Positions 1 through 6,943 are shown, numbered from the stretch's first letter. The stretch is 11,170 nt of DNA from Paracoccaceae bacterium (GCA_007129775.1 SKUV01000238.1:1-11170), one strand, 5' to 3'. Notes: generated by a model not told the origin, from the sequence alone. Made by a program: numbers and translations.

Positions 1-60
1 GCGCGGGTTCAGTCGGCGCGGGTTCAGTCGGCGCGGGTTCAGTCGGCGCGGGTTCAGTCG
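1..60. repeat. Perfect 15-bp tandem repeat, at least 4 copies
   Basis: The unit GCGCGGGTTCAGTCG occurs four times in a row without a mismatch at 1-15, 16-30, 31-45 and 46-60. The next 7 bases (61-67) match the start of a fifth unit before the sequence diverges into the ATPase coding region. The array probably continues beyond the left edge. On the minus strand each unit reads, in the frame of the ATPase gene, Arg-Ala-Asp-stop-Thr, so the stop codon at 54-56 is repeated in frame every five codons. It looks like slippage expansion of a gene end. No inverted repeat or T-run makes it a terminator. An assembly artefact at a sequence end cannot be excluded. Confidence 0.95.
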
Positions 61-1109
61 GCGCGGGGCAGGACGCGCAGGCGCGCGGGGTCGATGCGCA
101 GGCGGACGCGGCTGCCCTCGTCCCATGACTGGTCGGACGGGGCGAGCGCGCGCAGCCGCGCATCGCCCAGCCGCAGCACATAGCGGTTGCGCGCGCCCAG
201 ATAGACCCTTGTGCCGACCGATGCCTCCGGCCCGACCGACCCATCGTCGCCAGCCGCGGCCAGCGCGATATCCTCCTGGCGGATCGACAGCGTGACGGGG
301 CCGGGCCGACGCTCGCCCTCTGGCAGGTCCATCTGCTGGCCGTCGGGCAGGCGCGCGCGGCGGCCGCCTTCCAGCACCTCGGCATCGATCAGGTTCGCCG
401 CCCCGAGAAAGGCCGAGGCGAAGGCCGTCGCGGGGCGGGAATAGATCGCGGAGGGCGTGTCCTCCTGCTCCACCTCGCCGTTGTTGATCAGAACGATCCG
501 GTCCGACAGCGACAGCGCCTCTTCCTGATCGTGGGTCACGAAGATTGTCGTCAGGCCAAGCTGCTTGTGCATCTCGATCAGTTCCACATGCATATCCTCG
601 CGCAGCCGCGCATCGAGGTTCGACAGCGGCTCGTCCAGCAGCAAAACCTTGGGGCGCGACACGATGGCCCGCGCCAGCGCCACACGCTGTTGCTGCCCGC
701 CCGAAAGCTGGCGCGGGCGGCGGTCTGCCAGATGACCAAGCTGCACCGTCTCCAGCGCCTCCTGCACCCGCCTGCGCTGGTCCTCGCGGTTGCCGATCCG
801 GCGCATCCGCAGCGGAAAGCGGACGTTTTCGGCCACGCTCAGATGGGGCAGCAGGGCGTAGGATTGAAACATCATCGCGATGTCGCGCCGTTCGGGCGGC
901 AGGGACGTCACGTCGCGCCCGTCGATCTCCACCCGCCCGGTGGTCACGCTTTCCAGCCCCGCGACGATGCGCAGAAGCGTGGTCTTGCCGCAGCCCGAGG
1001 CGCCCAGCAGGCTGATGAACTCGCCCGAACGGATATCGAGCGAGACGCCGTGCAGCACCTCGACCTTGCCGAAGGATTTGGTGATATCGGTCAGACGCAC
1101 ATCGGCCAT
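54..1109 (-). CDS. ABC transporter ATP-binding protein, PotA/FbpC-like
   Basis: This is the 351-residue cytoplasmic ATPase that powers an importer of the spermidine/putrescine-iron-thiamine group. Visible motifs are Walker A GASGCGKT at residues 36-43, Q-loop Gln82 in MMFQSYALLPHLSV, signature LSGGQQQR at 135-142, Walker B VLLLDE at 155-160, and H-loop His193 in VTHDQEEA. The region after about residue 235 is a C-terminal TOBE-type regulatory domain, giving the usual family length of about 350. The ATG at 1107-1109 lies 3 nt after the stop of the upstream permease, with only a weak Shine-Dalgarno, so translational coupling is likely. The last residues, RAD-stop, lie in a 15-bp tandem repeat. 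The role as ATPase is secure. The substrate is unknown, because ATPases of this group are too alike to tell polyamine, iron or other cargo. Confidence 0.95.
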   Translation of the reverse strand: MADVRLTDITKSFGKVEVLHGVSLDIRSGEFISLLGASGCGKTTLLRIVAGLESVTTGRVEIDGRDVTSLPPERRDIAMMFQSYALLPHLSVAENVRFPLRMRRIGNREDQRRRVQEALETVQLGHLADRRPRQLSGGQQQRVALARAIVSRPKVLLLDEPLSNLDARLREDMHVELIEMHKQLGLTTIFVTHDQEEALSLSDRIVLINNGEVEQEDTPSAIYSRPATAFASAFLGAANLIDAEVLEGGRRARLPDGQQMDLPEGERRPGPVTLSIRQEDIALAAAGDDGSVGPEASVGTRVYLGARNRYVLRLGDARLRALAPSDQSWDEGSRVRLRIDPARLRVLPRAD

Positions 1110-1112
1110 GGC

Positions 1113-1916
1113 TCAGGAACTCGCGACTTTCTGGACGCCCACGATGCGGTCGATGATCAGGATCAGGGCGATGGTGATCAGGATCATGATGGTCGAGACG
1201 GCGGCGACCGACGGATCGGGGCTGAACTCAAGCTCGCTGTAGATCTGCACCGGAAGCGTCGTCATGCCCGGGCGGCGCAGGAACAGCGACAGCACGGCCT
1301 CGTCGAACGAGACGTTGAAAGCGAAAAAGGCGCCTGCCGCCAGCCCCGGCGTGCATTGCGGCAGCACCACCAGCAAAAGCCGCTGCATCCGGCCCGCGCC
1401 CATGGTGGCGGCGGCTTCCTCCAGAAACGGGTCGCTGTCGGCCAGTACGGCAAGCGTGGTGCGCACCACGTAAGGCGAGGCGATCACCGTATGGGCCAGC
1501 CACAGCACCGGCACGCTGACCGGCCCGAACAGCATCGACCACAGCATCAGCATCCCGATGGCGTAGATGATGGTGGGCAGCACCAGCGGCGACAGGAAAA
1601 AGGCGCCCATCGCCTCGGACCCGGGCAGCTTGCGCCGGTGAATGGCCACCGCCGCCGCCCCGCCCAGAAGCGTGGCCGAGATCGTCACCAGAACCGCGAC
1701 CCGAAGGCTCAGCCAGCCCGCCGCCAGATAGGCATCCGAGGCCAGCACCCTTTGATACCATTGCAGCGACAGCCCGTTGGGCGGGAAGGCCACGAACCGG
1801 CTTTCCGACAGCGACACACCCACCACCACCACCAGCGGGCCCAGCAGGAAGACCGCGCAAAGGCCCACGAAAACCCATGCGAGGATGCGCAGCGGCGTGG
1901 GGACCGCCCTAACCAT
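1113..1916 (-). CDS. ABC transporter permease, PotC/PotI-like
   Basis: This 267-residue inner-membrane subunit has about six hydrophobic segments (roughly residues 10-36, 66-92, 103-128, 135-158, 187-209 and 236-258). The EAA loop that docks onto the ATPase is visible as EEAAATMGAG at about 166-175, followed by LPQCTPGL. The N-terminal FPPNGLSLQWYQ stretch is typical of PotC-type permeases. I chose the ATG at 1914-1916 because GAGG lies 7 nt upstream. A TTG at 1929-1931 would add five residues but lacks a comparable ribosome site. The gene overlaps the end of the preceding permease by 8 bp (1909-1916) and is followed 3 bp later by the ATPase, a tight operon. It should pair with the other permease as a heterodimeric channel. 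Substrate is not determined. Confidence 0.93.
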   Translation of the reverse strand: MVRAVPTPLRILAWVFVGLCAVFLLGPLVVVVGVSLSESRFVAFPPNGLSLQWYQRVLASDAYLAAGWLSLRVAVLVTISATLLGGAAAVAIHRRKLPGSEAMGAFFLSPLVLPTIIYAIGMLMLWSMLFGPVSVPVLWLAHTVIASPYVVRTTLAVLADSDPFLEEAAATMGAGRMQRLLLVVLPQCTPGLAAGAFFAFNVSFDEAVLSLFLRRPGMTTLPVQIYSELEFSPDPSVAAVSTIMILITIALILIIDRIVGVQKVASS

Positions 1917-2730
1917 CGGCCCGCCTCGCAAGCCGGATGTAGGGGATCAGCACCAGAAGCACGCCGGCGAACAGGATCACGGCCTGCGCGGCGGCGAAAT
2001 TCCAGTCCAGCGTCTGCGTCACCTGACGATAGATCGAGGCCGCCAGCACCTGCACCCGCGGCCCGCCCAGCAGGTTCGGCGTGATGAAGCTGGAGGCCGA
2101 GAGCGTGAACACCAGAAGCGAGCCCGCCACGATCCCCGGCACCGCAAGCGGGAAAACCACGGTGCGCACCGCCTGCAAGAACCCGCAGCCCATGGTGCGC
2201 GCAGCCTCCTCAAGCCGCGGATCGATCCGCAGCATCACGCCAAGGATCGACAGCGCCATGAAGGGCAGCAACACCTGCACCATCCCGATCACGATGGCCG
2301 CTTCGGTATGCATGAGCGAGAACGACCGCCCCACCAGCCCGAAATCACGCAGCGTCGACGGGATAAGGCCCGAGCGTGACAGCACCACCATCCAGCCGAA
2401 GGTGCGGATCACAACGCTGGTCATCAGCGGCAGGATCACCATCACCACCAGCCACAGCCGCGCCCTCGGCCCGACCCGGGCCATGATATAGGCCAGCGGA
2501 AATCCGATGATCAGGCACCAAAAGGTGATCAGCGTCGACAGCTTGACCGTGCGCCACAGCACCCCGAGGTAGAATTCATCGCCCAGAAAACGGCGGAAAT
2601 GATCGAGCGTCGGACCTTCGGGGCCCTGAAAGGCCAGCACCAGCATCTGCGCGATGGGCACGAAAAACGCCACCGCCAGCAACAGCAGGCCGGGCAACAC
2701 CAGAAGCAGGTTTTCCTGTCTGTCGGTCAT
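1909..2730 (-). CDS. ABC transporter permease, PotB/PotH-like
   Basis: This 273-residue inner-membrane permease has six probable membrane segments (about 8-34, 60-84, 92-115, 142-168, 195-219 and 245-268). The EAA cytoplasmic loop is EEAARTMGCG at 174-183, followed by FPLAVPGIVAG. The segment VVIRTFGWMVVL near residues 106-117 is characteristic of PotB/PotH-type permeases. The ATG at 2728-2730 has only a modest purine-rich site (ACAGG) upstream. It is the first permease of the operon, 194 nt after the binding-protein gene, a gap filled by GC-rich hairpins, and it overlaps the next permease by 8 bp. Family membership is clear. Cargo cannot be read from the sequence. Confidence 0.93.
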   Translation of the reverse strand: MTDRQENLLLVLPGLLLLAVAFFVPIAQMLVLAFQGPEGPTLDHFRRFLGDEFYLGVLWRTVKLSTLITFWCLIIGFPLAYIMARVGPRARLWLVVMVILPLMTSVVIRTFGWMVVLSRSGLIPSTLRDFGLVGRSFSLMHTEAAIVIGMVQVLLPFMALSILGVMLRIDPRLEEAARTMGCGFLQAVRTVVFPLAVPGIVAGSLLVFTLSASSFITPNLLGGPRVQVLAASIYRQVTQTLDWNFAAAQAVILFAGVLLVLIPYIRLARRADG

Positions 2731-2835
2731 TCGGGCCTGTCTTCGTCGCCGCCGGGCATGTCTGCGGCCGATGTGGGAAAGAGCCGCGCAAGGATGCGGC
2801 CGATAGCGCCGCAGGTCCAGCGCCCAGGCGCATGA

Positions 2836-2871
2836 CGCGCCCCCTTCGCCGCGCCGGGCGGGAGGGGCGCG
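2836..2871 (-). other. GC-rich imperfect hairpin in the binding protein-permease gap
   Basis: Bases 2836-2843 (CGCGCCCC) are complementary to 2864-2871 (GGGGCGCG). Further partial pairing is possible inside, around 2847-2850 with 2857-2860. It lies 16 bases beyond the stronger hairpin at 2887-2915 in the 194-bp gap before the first permease. The rest of that gap (2731-2835) shows no gene and no clear promoter. With no T-run after it, it is more likely an RNA structure that slows decay or dampens read-through than a full terminator. Confidence 0.5.
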
Positions 2872-2886
2872 CCATCAACCGCCTGA

Positions 2887-2915
2887 TCCGGCGCGCGGGA
2901 CGCCCGCGCGCCGGA
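2887..2915 (-). terminator. Strong 13-bp stem-loop after the binding-protein gene
   Basis: The arm 2887-2899 (TCCGGCGCGCGGG) pairs perfectly with 2903-2915 (CCCGCGCGCCGGA) around a 3-base loop at 2900-2902. It starts 9 bases past the binding-protein stop codon on the minus strand. No T-run follows, so it is not a classic Rho-independent terminator. In binding-protein-dependent operons, a hairpin here commonly protects the upstream message and lowers permease expression. That role is inferred from position. Confidence 0.75.
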
Positions 2916-2924
2916 GGGCGCGGA

Positions 2925-3950
2925 TCAGCGCGCGATGGTGCGGTTCCACGCATCCACCCATTCCGAACGCCGCTCTTCGATCACCTGCGGGTCGAACCGC
3001 ACCAGCCCGGCCAGCGCCTCGGCGCCAAAGGGGGTGTTCTCGGCGGTCTCGCCGGTCAGTTCGGCATTCACGTTGGTGGGCGCATAGCCCATTTCCTCGG
3101 CAAAGCAGACCTGCGCCTCGGGCGAGATGGAGCGGTCGATCAGTTGCAGCGCGAGCTCCTGATTCGGCCGGCCGGCCACGAGGTTGGCGGTGATATAGAC
3201 GCCCGGCGTGCCCTCGGCCGCCTGATTGAAGCCGATAGGCAGGCCCGCATCCTGCAGCACGAAGGCGTAATCCGACGAATAGGGCGCCACCCAGGCGTCG
3301 TTCTGGGCGAATTCCTGCATGATCTCGGGCGAGGTCGAGACCACGATCGCGCCGCCGTCCAGCATCTCGGCCACCGCATCCAGCCCGGGCTGGATGTCGT
3401 CGAGGCTGCCGCCCAGCGCCTGATTGAGCATCAGGAAGCCCTGCATTCCGTAGGTGTTCGACATGTCGGTCAGAACGAGGTTTTCGAACCATTCCGGGTT
3501 GGTCAGATCGGTCCAGTTGGCGGGGCCGTCCAGAACCTCCGCATTGTAAAGAAGCCCCAGCGCCACGATCGAATAGGACGGGCCCTCGCCGCCTTCGAGA
3601 TTGGGGCGCGCGGCTTCCACAAGCCCGTCGACATTCGACAGGCTCGCCGGATCGATGGGCGACAAGAGCCCCTCGGCGGCTGCCACGATCTCCTGCCCGC
3701 CGGAGAAGTGGATCACGTCGAATTGCGGCGCGTCGCGCTGGGCGCGCAGTTGCGCGAAACCGTCGGCGGAATAGGCGGTCACCACCTGTACATTGGCGCC
3801 CGTTGCCTCTTCGAACGGCGTGATGATGCACTTGCGGTGCGCTTCTTCATAGGCGCCGCCGAAGGAGTTGATGGTCAGCGTCTGGCCGAAGGCTGCGGAG
3901 GCCATCAGCGTGGCGGCAGCGGAAAGCGAAAGCGTCTTGATCGGGGTCAT
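2925..3950 (-). CDS. Periplasmic substrate-binding protein of a PotD/PotF-like ABC importer
   Basis: This 341-residue extracytoplasmic protein captures the substrate and delivers it to the two permeases. Residues 1 to about 22 form a Sec signal peptide (Lys5, hydrophobic core LSLSAAATLMASAAF, cleavage near AFG|Q), with no lipobox cysteine. The mature part begins TLTINSFGGAYEEAHRK, the usual first strand and glycine-rich turn of family 1 binding proteins (polyamine/iron group). Two cysteines, Cys41 and Cys282, could form a periplasmic disulfide. I chose the ATG at 3948-3950 because it starts a clean signal peptide and has AAGGGAG 8 nt upstream; the frame is open further upstream but encodes a charged, unlikely leader. 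It lies 71 nt after the DUF3830 gene. The class is sure. Specificity for polyamine, opine, iron complex or another ligand is not evident. Confidence 0.93.
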   Translation of the reverse strand: MTPIKTLSLSAAATLMASAAFGQTLTINSFGGAYEEAHRKCIITPFEEATGANVQVVTAYSADGFAQLRAQRDAPQFDVIHFSGGQEIVAAAEGLLSPIDPASLSNVDGLVEAARPNLEGGEGPSYSIVALGLLYNAEVLDGPANWTDLTNPEWFENLVLTDMSNTYGMQGFLMLNQALGGSLDDIQPGLDAVAEMLDGGAIVVSTSPEIMQEFAQNDAWVAPYSSDYAFVLQDAGLPIGFNQAAEGTPGVYITANLVAGRPNQELALQLIDRSISPEAQVCFAEEMGYAPTNVNAELTGETAENTPFGAEALAGLVRFDPQVIEERRSEWVDAWNRTIAR

Positions 3951-3958
3951 TGGGTCGT

Positions 3959-3965
3959 CTCCCTT
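3959..3965 (-). promoter_or_regulatory. Strong ribosome binding site of the binding-protein gene
   Basis: On the minus strand this reads AAGGGAG, 8 nt before the ATG at 3950. It is the best Shine-Dalgarno in the transport operon. It decides the start against the longer open frame and fits high synthesis of the binding protein. Confidence 0.75.
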
Positions 3966-4021
3966 GCTGGTCTGGGTCTTGGCGCGGTCGTTCGCGCGCG
4001 CGTGTTCGGAAAGTCGCGGCG

Positions 4022-4495
4022 TCAGAGGCGGCCCATCTCGACCGTCTTGACGCCTTCCTTGCGGATCAGGCGGCATTGTTCGGCGATGGCCTCAAGGCCC
4101 TCGGTCATCTTTGCGAAATAGGTCACCGGAATCCAGCCCGTCGGGCCGAAGGTGCGCCCGCCGACGCCGTAGAACATGCCGATCTCCCAGAATTCATCCG
4201 GGTCGATCTTGAAGAAGTTCTTGGGCTGGTAGAACCACAGCATGTCACCCGGATCGGGCTGCACGGTCTGGTTTTCGGGCGGCAGCGTGGTCGGGTCGAA
4301 ACTGCGGTGCGATTCGGGAAGGCCCATCATGATCTCGGGGCCGGAAAAGATCGCGTGACTGGCAGTCACCCGGATCGGCGTTTCCAGCGCATCCCAAAGG
4401 GTTTTCGCGGTAACAGGTGCGGTCTGCCAATAGGGCGTGATGATGCCCTGGACACCCGAATCCACGAATTTGAAGTAGAACCGTCCGTCGCTCAT
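4022..4495 (-). CDS. DUF3830 family protein, predicted cyclophilin-like fold
   Basis: This is a 157-residue soluble protein without signal peptide or membrane segment, so probably cytoplasmic. Family features as I recognise them are a first strand FYFKFVDSGVQGIITPY, then TAPVTAKTLWDAL (24-37), SHAIFSGPEIM (46-56), PPENQTV (72-78), PGDMLWFY (82-89) and EIGMFYG (104-110). These match DUF3830, a family of unknown function placed in the cyclophilin-like fold by structural genomics. No prolyl-isomerase activity is established, and the classic cyclophilin catalytic arginine is not evident. The ATG at 4493-4495 starts the conserved part and has a G-rich site (GCGGGGGCG) upstream. An in-frame start at 4564 would add 23 non-conserved residues. 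Lying directly before the binding protein, it may bind or process the imported compound. That role is inference. Confidence 0.82.
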   Translation of the reverse strand: MSDGRFYFKFVDSGVQGIITPYWQTAPVTAKTLWDALETPIRVTASHAIFSGPEIMMGLPESHRSFDPTTLPPENQTVQPDPGDMLWFYQPKNFFKIDPDEFWEIGMFYGVGGRTFGPTGWIPVTYFAKMTEGLEAIAEQCRLIRKEGVKTVEMGRL

Positions 4496-4528
4496 GGCGC
4501 CCCCGCTTTGCTGTGATTGGATGCGCGA

Positions 4529-4557
4529 AGTGTGCGGGCGCGCGGTGCGCGCGTCAA
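4529..4557 (-). promoter_or_regulatory. Candidate promoter of the DUF3830-transporter operon
   Basis: On the minus strand there is TTGACG (4552-4557, five of six matches to the -35 consensus), a 17-bp spacer, and CACACT (4529-4534) as a weak -10. Transcription would start near 4522, about 27 nt before the DUF3830 ATG. A small GCGCGC hairpin (4538-4552) occupies the spacer. The -10 is poor, so the call is tentative. Co-transcription from zwf-pgl-pgi is the alternative. Confidence 0.35.
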
Positions 4558-4571
4558 ATTCCAAGCGTCAA
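4551..4571. repeat. Direct repeat GCGTCAA, 14-bp spacing
   Basis: GCGTCAA occurs at 4551-4557 and again at 4565-4571 (minus strand TTGACGC). One copy coincides with the candidate -35 box of the transport operon. It could be a regulator half-site pair, a pair of overlapping -35 boxes, or chance. Confidence 0.4.
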
Positions 4572-4577
4572 TGCACC

Positions 4578-4596
4578 CGATAACGAATTTTTATCG
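4578..4596. promoter_or_regulatory. AT-rich inverted repeat upstream of the transport operon
   Basis: CGATAA (4578-4583) pairs with TTATCG (4591-4596) around a 7-base centre. It overlaps the pgi stop codon (4591-4593) and lies about 20 bp upstream of the candidate -35 box for the DUF3830 gene. The segment is markedly A/T-rich against its surroundings. The layout suits an operator for a transporter regulator. A weak pgi terminator is possible but less likely, given the short A/T stem. Confidence 0.4.
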
Positions 4597-6222
4597 ATCT
4601 TCGGGCCCGGGCCTGGCCCCCGCCATCTCGTGCAACGCCGCCAGAAGCGCGCGGGTGGAGGGATCGGCGCCGTCGACCGTGGCCTCGCCCCGCACCGCCG
4701 GCAGCAGTTGCGAGGCCAGTTCCTTGCCCAGTTCCACCCCCCATTGATCGAAGGAATTGATGCCGAGGATCACCCCCTCCACAAACACCCGGTGCTCATA
4801 AAGCGCGATTATCGCCCCCAGCGTCGCCGGATCCAGAAGCGGGTAGATCAGCGTGGTCGAGGGCCGGTTGCCGGGAAAGACCCGGTGGCGGGCCTGCCGC
4901 TCCAGTTCCGCGCCGGTCAGGCCGCGCCCGGCCAGCGTCTCGGCAGCCTCGGCCAGCGTGCGCCCGCGCAGCAGCGCCGCCGATTGCGCAAGGCAATTGG
5001 CAACCAGCAACGCGTGATGATGGGCAAGCTCCGGCTCGTGGCCCCGGGCAGCCACCAGAAATTCGCACGGCACCACCTGCCGGCCCTGATGGATCAGCTG
5101 GAAAAAGGCGTGCTGGCCGTTGGTGCCGGGCTCGCCCCAGACAATGGGGCCGGCCGGGCGCGGCAGGTCGGCGCCGTCCATCCCCACGCGCTTGCCGTTC
5201 GATTCCATCTCCAGTTGCTGCAGATAGGCCGGCAGGCGGGCGAGGCGCTGGTCATAGGGCAGCACCGCGCGGCTGGCATGGCCGCAGATCTGGTGATGCC
5301 AGATACCCACCAGCGCCAGCATCACCGGCATGTTCTCTTCCAGGGGCGCTGCGCGGAAATGCGCATCCATCGCCGCGCCACCGGCCAGAAAATCGCGAAA
5401 CGCCGCCGGACCGATCGCCAGCATCAGCGACAGCCCGATCGGCCCCCAGAGCGAATAGCGCCCGCCGACCCAATCCTCGAAGCCGAAGACCCGCCCGGGC
5501 GGGATGCCGAAAGCGCCCGCGCGCGCCGCATCCGAAGACAGCGCGACGAACTGCCGCGCGGGCTCGGCCACCGCGCGGGCCATCCACGCCCGGGCGGTTT
5601 CGGCATTCGTCATGGTCTCGACGGTGGTGAAGGTCTTGGAGGCGACGATCACCAGCGTGCGGCCCGGATCGCAACGCGCGAGCACGTCATGCACATGCGC
5701 CCCGTCCACGTTCGAGACGAAGTGACAGCGCGGCCCGTCGTGCCAGGGCGCCAGCGCAAGGGTCGCCATCGCCGGCCCCAGATCCGAGCCGCCTATGCCG
5801 ATATTGACCACATCGGCAATCGGCCCGCCCGCCCCGCAATAGCGGCCCTCGCGCAGGGAGGCCGCGAAATCCTCCATCCGCGCCAGTGTTTCGCGCACGC
5901 CCGCCTTCACGTCCTCACCGCCCGCGACGAGCTGCCCCTCGGGCGCGCGCAGCGCCGTGTGCAGCACAGCGCGGCCCTCGGTTTCGTTGATCGGGCGGCC
6001 CTCGAACATGGCCTCGCGCCGGCCCGGCACATCGGCCGCCTGCGCCAGCGCGATCAGCAGATCACGGGCGTCGTCGTCGATATTCGTTCTGGAATAGTCG
6101 AACCTCATCCCGCAGGCCTCGGCCGAATAATGGCCGGCCCGGCCCGCAGCGTCGAACAGGCGCAGGATCGGACGGTCGGCGTTGGCCGCGTGGTTTTCGC
6201 TCAGGGCTTGCCAGATATCCAT
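4591..6222 (-). CDS. pgi: Glucose-6-phosphate isomerase
   Basis: This 543-residue cytoplasmic enzyme interconverts glucose-6-phosphate and fructose-6-phosphate; its length fits the family (E. coli about 549). Visible hallmarks are VNIGIGGSDLGP (139-150) and SKTFTT (195-200) for phosphate binding, the signature DWVGGRYSLWGPIGLS (250-265), and the second signature FDQWGVELGK (491-500). Likely catalytic residues by family alignment are Glu340 in MESNGK, His371 in GTNGQHAF and Lys500. The ATG at 6220-6222 has a perfect AGGAGG 4 nt upstream. An in-frame upstream start would overlap pgl and lacks support. It is third in zwf-pgl-pgi, 49 nt after pgl. In Entner-Doudoroff organisms it cycles fructose-6-P from gluconeogenesis back to glucose-6-P for zwf. 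Confidence 0.98.
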   Translation of the reverse strand: MDIWQALSENHAANADRPILRLFDAAGRAGHYSAEACGMRFDYSRTNIDDDARDLLIALAQAADVPGRREAMFEGRPINETEGRAVLHTALRAPEGQLVAGGEDVKAGVRETLARMEDFAASLREGRYCGAGGPIADVVNIGIGGSDLGPAMATLALAPWHDGPRCHFVSNVDGAHVHDVLARCDPGRTLVIVASKTFTTVETMTNAETARAWMARAVAEPARQFVALSSDAARAGAFGIPPGRVFGFEDWVGGRYSLWGPIGLSLMLAIGPAAFRDFLAGGAAMDAHFRAAPLEENMPVMLALVGIWHHQICGHASRAVLPYDQRLARLPAYLQQLEMESNGKRVGMDGADLPRPAGPIVWGEPGTNGQHAFFQLIHQGRQVVPCEFLVAARGHEPELAHHHALLVANCLAQSAALLRGRTLAEAAETLAGRGLTGAELERQARHRVFPGNRPSTTLIYPLLDPATLGAIIALYEHRVFVEGVILGINSFDQWGVELGKELASQLLPAVRGEATVDGADPSTRALLAALHEMAGARPGPEDR

Positions 6223-6226
6223 GGGG

Positions 6227-6232
6227 CCTCCT
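6227..6232 (-). promoter_or_regulatory. Consensus ribosome binding site of pgi
   Basis: On the minus strand this is AGGAGG, only 4 nt before the pgi ATG at 6222. The match is perfect but the spacing is shorter than usual. It supports this start over the upstream in-frame alternative. Confidence 0.75.
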
Positions 6233-6241
6233 GTTCGCCGT

Positions 6242-6261
6242 GACCGGGGCGGGCGCCGGTC
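6242..6261 (-). other. Small hairpin in the pgl-pgi gap
   Basis: GACCGG (6242-6247) pairs with CCGGTC (6256-6261) around an 8-base loop, between the pgl stop and the pgi ribosome site. There is no T-run. It may tune pgi expression or mRNA ends, but at this GC content it may also be chance. Confidence 0.3.
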
Positions 6262-6271
6262 GGTGACGCCG

Positions 6272-6943
6272 CTATTCGGCCCAATGCACCGTTGCATCGT
6301 CCAGCACCGCGTTGATCGGGGCCTCCAGCGCCGGGCGGCCCGCGGCCGCCTCCAGCGCCGCGCGCTTTTCGGCGCCGGTGATCAGCACATGCACCGACAT
6401 CGCGGCGCGCAGCACCGGCGCCGTCAGGGTCACCCGTGGCTCGGGCACACCGGGCGCGCGCATCGCCATCAGCGCGGGTGCGTCGTCGGCCAGCGCCTCG
6501 GCCAGCCGGTCGCCCCCGGGCAGAAGCGAGGCCGTGTGCATGTCCTCACCCATGCCCAAGAGCACCAGCGACAGCGGCAGATGCGGCGCCAGCCCCTCCG
6601 ACAGCGCCTCCAGCCCGGCCTCGGGCGTGGGCGCATCATTGACCATCGGCACCAGCCTCGCCGCCGCCGCTTGGCCCCGCAGCAGATGCTCGCGCAACAG
6701 CCGCGTGTTGGAGCGGGGCGAGGCCTCGTTGACCCAGCGCTCGTCATTCAGCACGATGGCGACGCGCGACCAGTCCAGTTCCAGTTCCGACAGCACGTCG
6801 AAAACCGGCCCCGGGGTGGAGCCTCCGGGCACGCTCAGCGTGACCCGGTCCTGCCGGCGCAGAAAGCCCGCAAGCTCGCTGCCCAGCGCCTTGGCCACGG
6901 CCAGCATCATCAGGTCGCGGTCGGGGTATTCGTGAAAGGTCAT
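6272..6943 (-). CDS. pgl: 6-phosphogluconolactonase
   Basis: This 223-residue cytoplasmic enzyme hydrolyses 6-phosphoglucono-1,5-lactone, made by the neighbouring zwf product, to 6-phosphogluconate. It belongs to the DevB/NagB-like lactonase group. Visible motifs are SVPGGSTPGPVF (37-48), the LNDERWV block (65-71), SNTRLLREHL (78-87), and the active-site region LGMGEDMHTASLLPGG (129-144), where His136 is the expected general base. The common Gly before that His is Met here. VLITGAEKR (186-194) is the last conserved block. The ATG at 6941-6943 overlaps the zwf stop as ATGA, and GGGAGA lies upstream, which points to coupled translation. pgi follows after 49 nt. Confidence 0.96.
   Translation of the reverse strand: MTFHEYPDRDLMMLAVAKALGSELAGFLRRQDRVTLSVPGGSTPGPVFDVLSELELDWSRVAIVLNDERWVNEASPRSNTRLLREHLLRGQAAAARLVPMVNDAPTPEAGLEALSEGLAPHLPLSLVLLGMGEDMHTASLLPGGDRLAEALADDAPALMAMRAPGVPEPRVTLTAPVLRAAMSVHVLITGAEKRAALEAAAGRPALEAPINAVLDDATVHWAE

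Noticed and set aside
1..60. CRISPR array or origin iterons at the left edge
   Set aside because: Units abut with no spacers and carry the end of a coding frame. No replication gene or A/T-rich unwinding element is nearby.
531..2084. A 517-codon plus-strand open frame opposite the ATPase and permease genes
   Set aside because: Composition is His/Gln/Arg-rich with no recognisable domain. The opposite strand has Walker and EAA motifs in the correct order.
4538..4552. Rho-independent terminator after pgi
   Set aside because: GCGCGC-GGT-GCGCGC forms a short stem but no T-run follows on the minus strand, and it falls in the candidate promoter spacer.
4513..6243. A 576-codon plus-strand open frame opposite pgi
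   Set aside because: Arg/His/Gln/Pro-rich low-complexity translation with no motif. The minus strand carries full pgi signatures over the same span.
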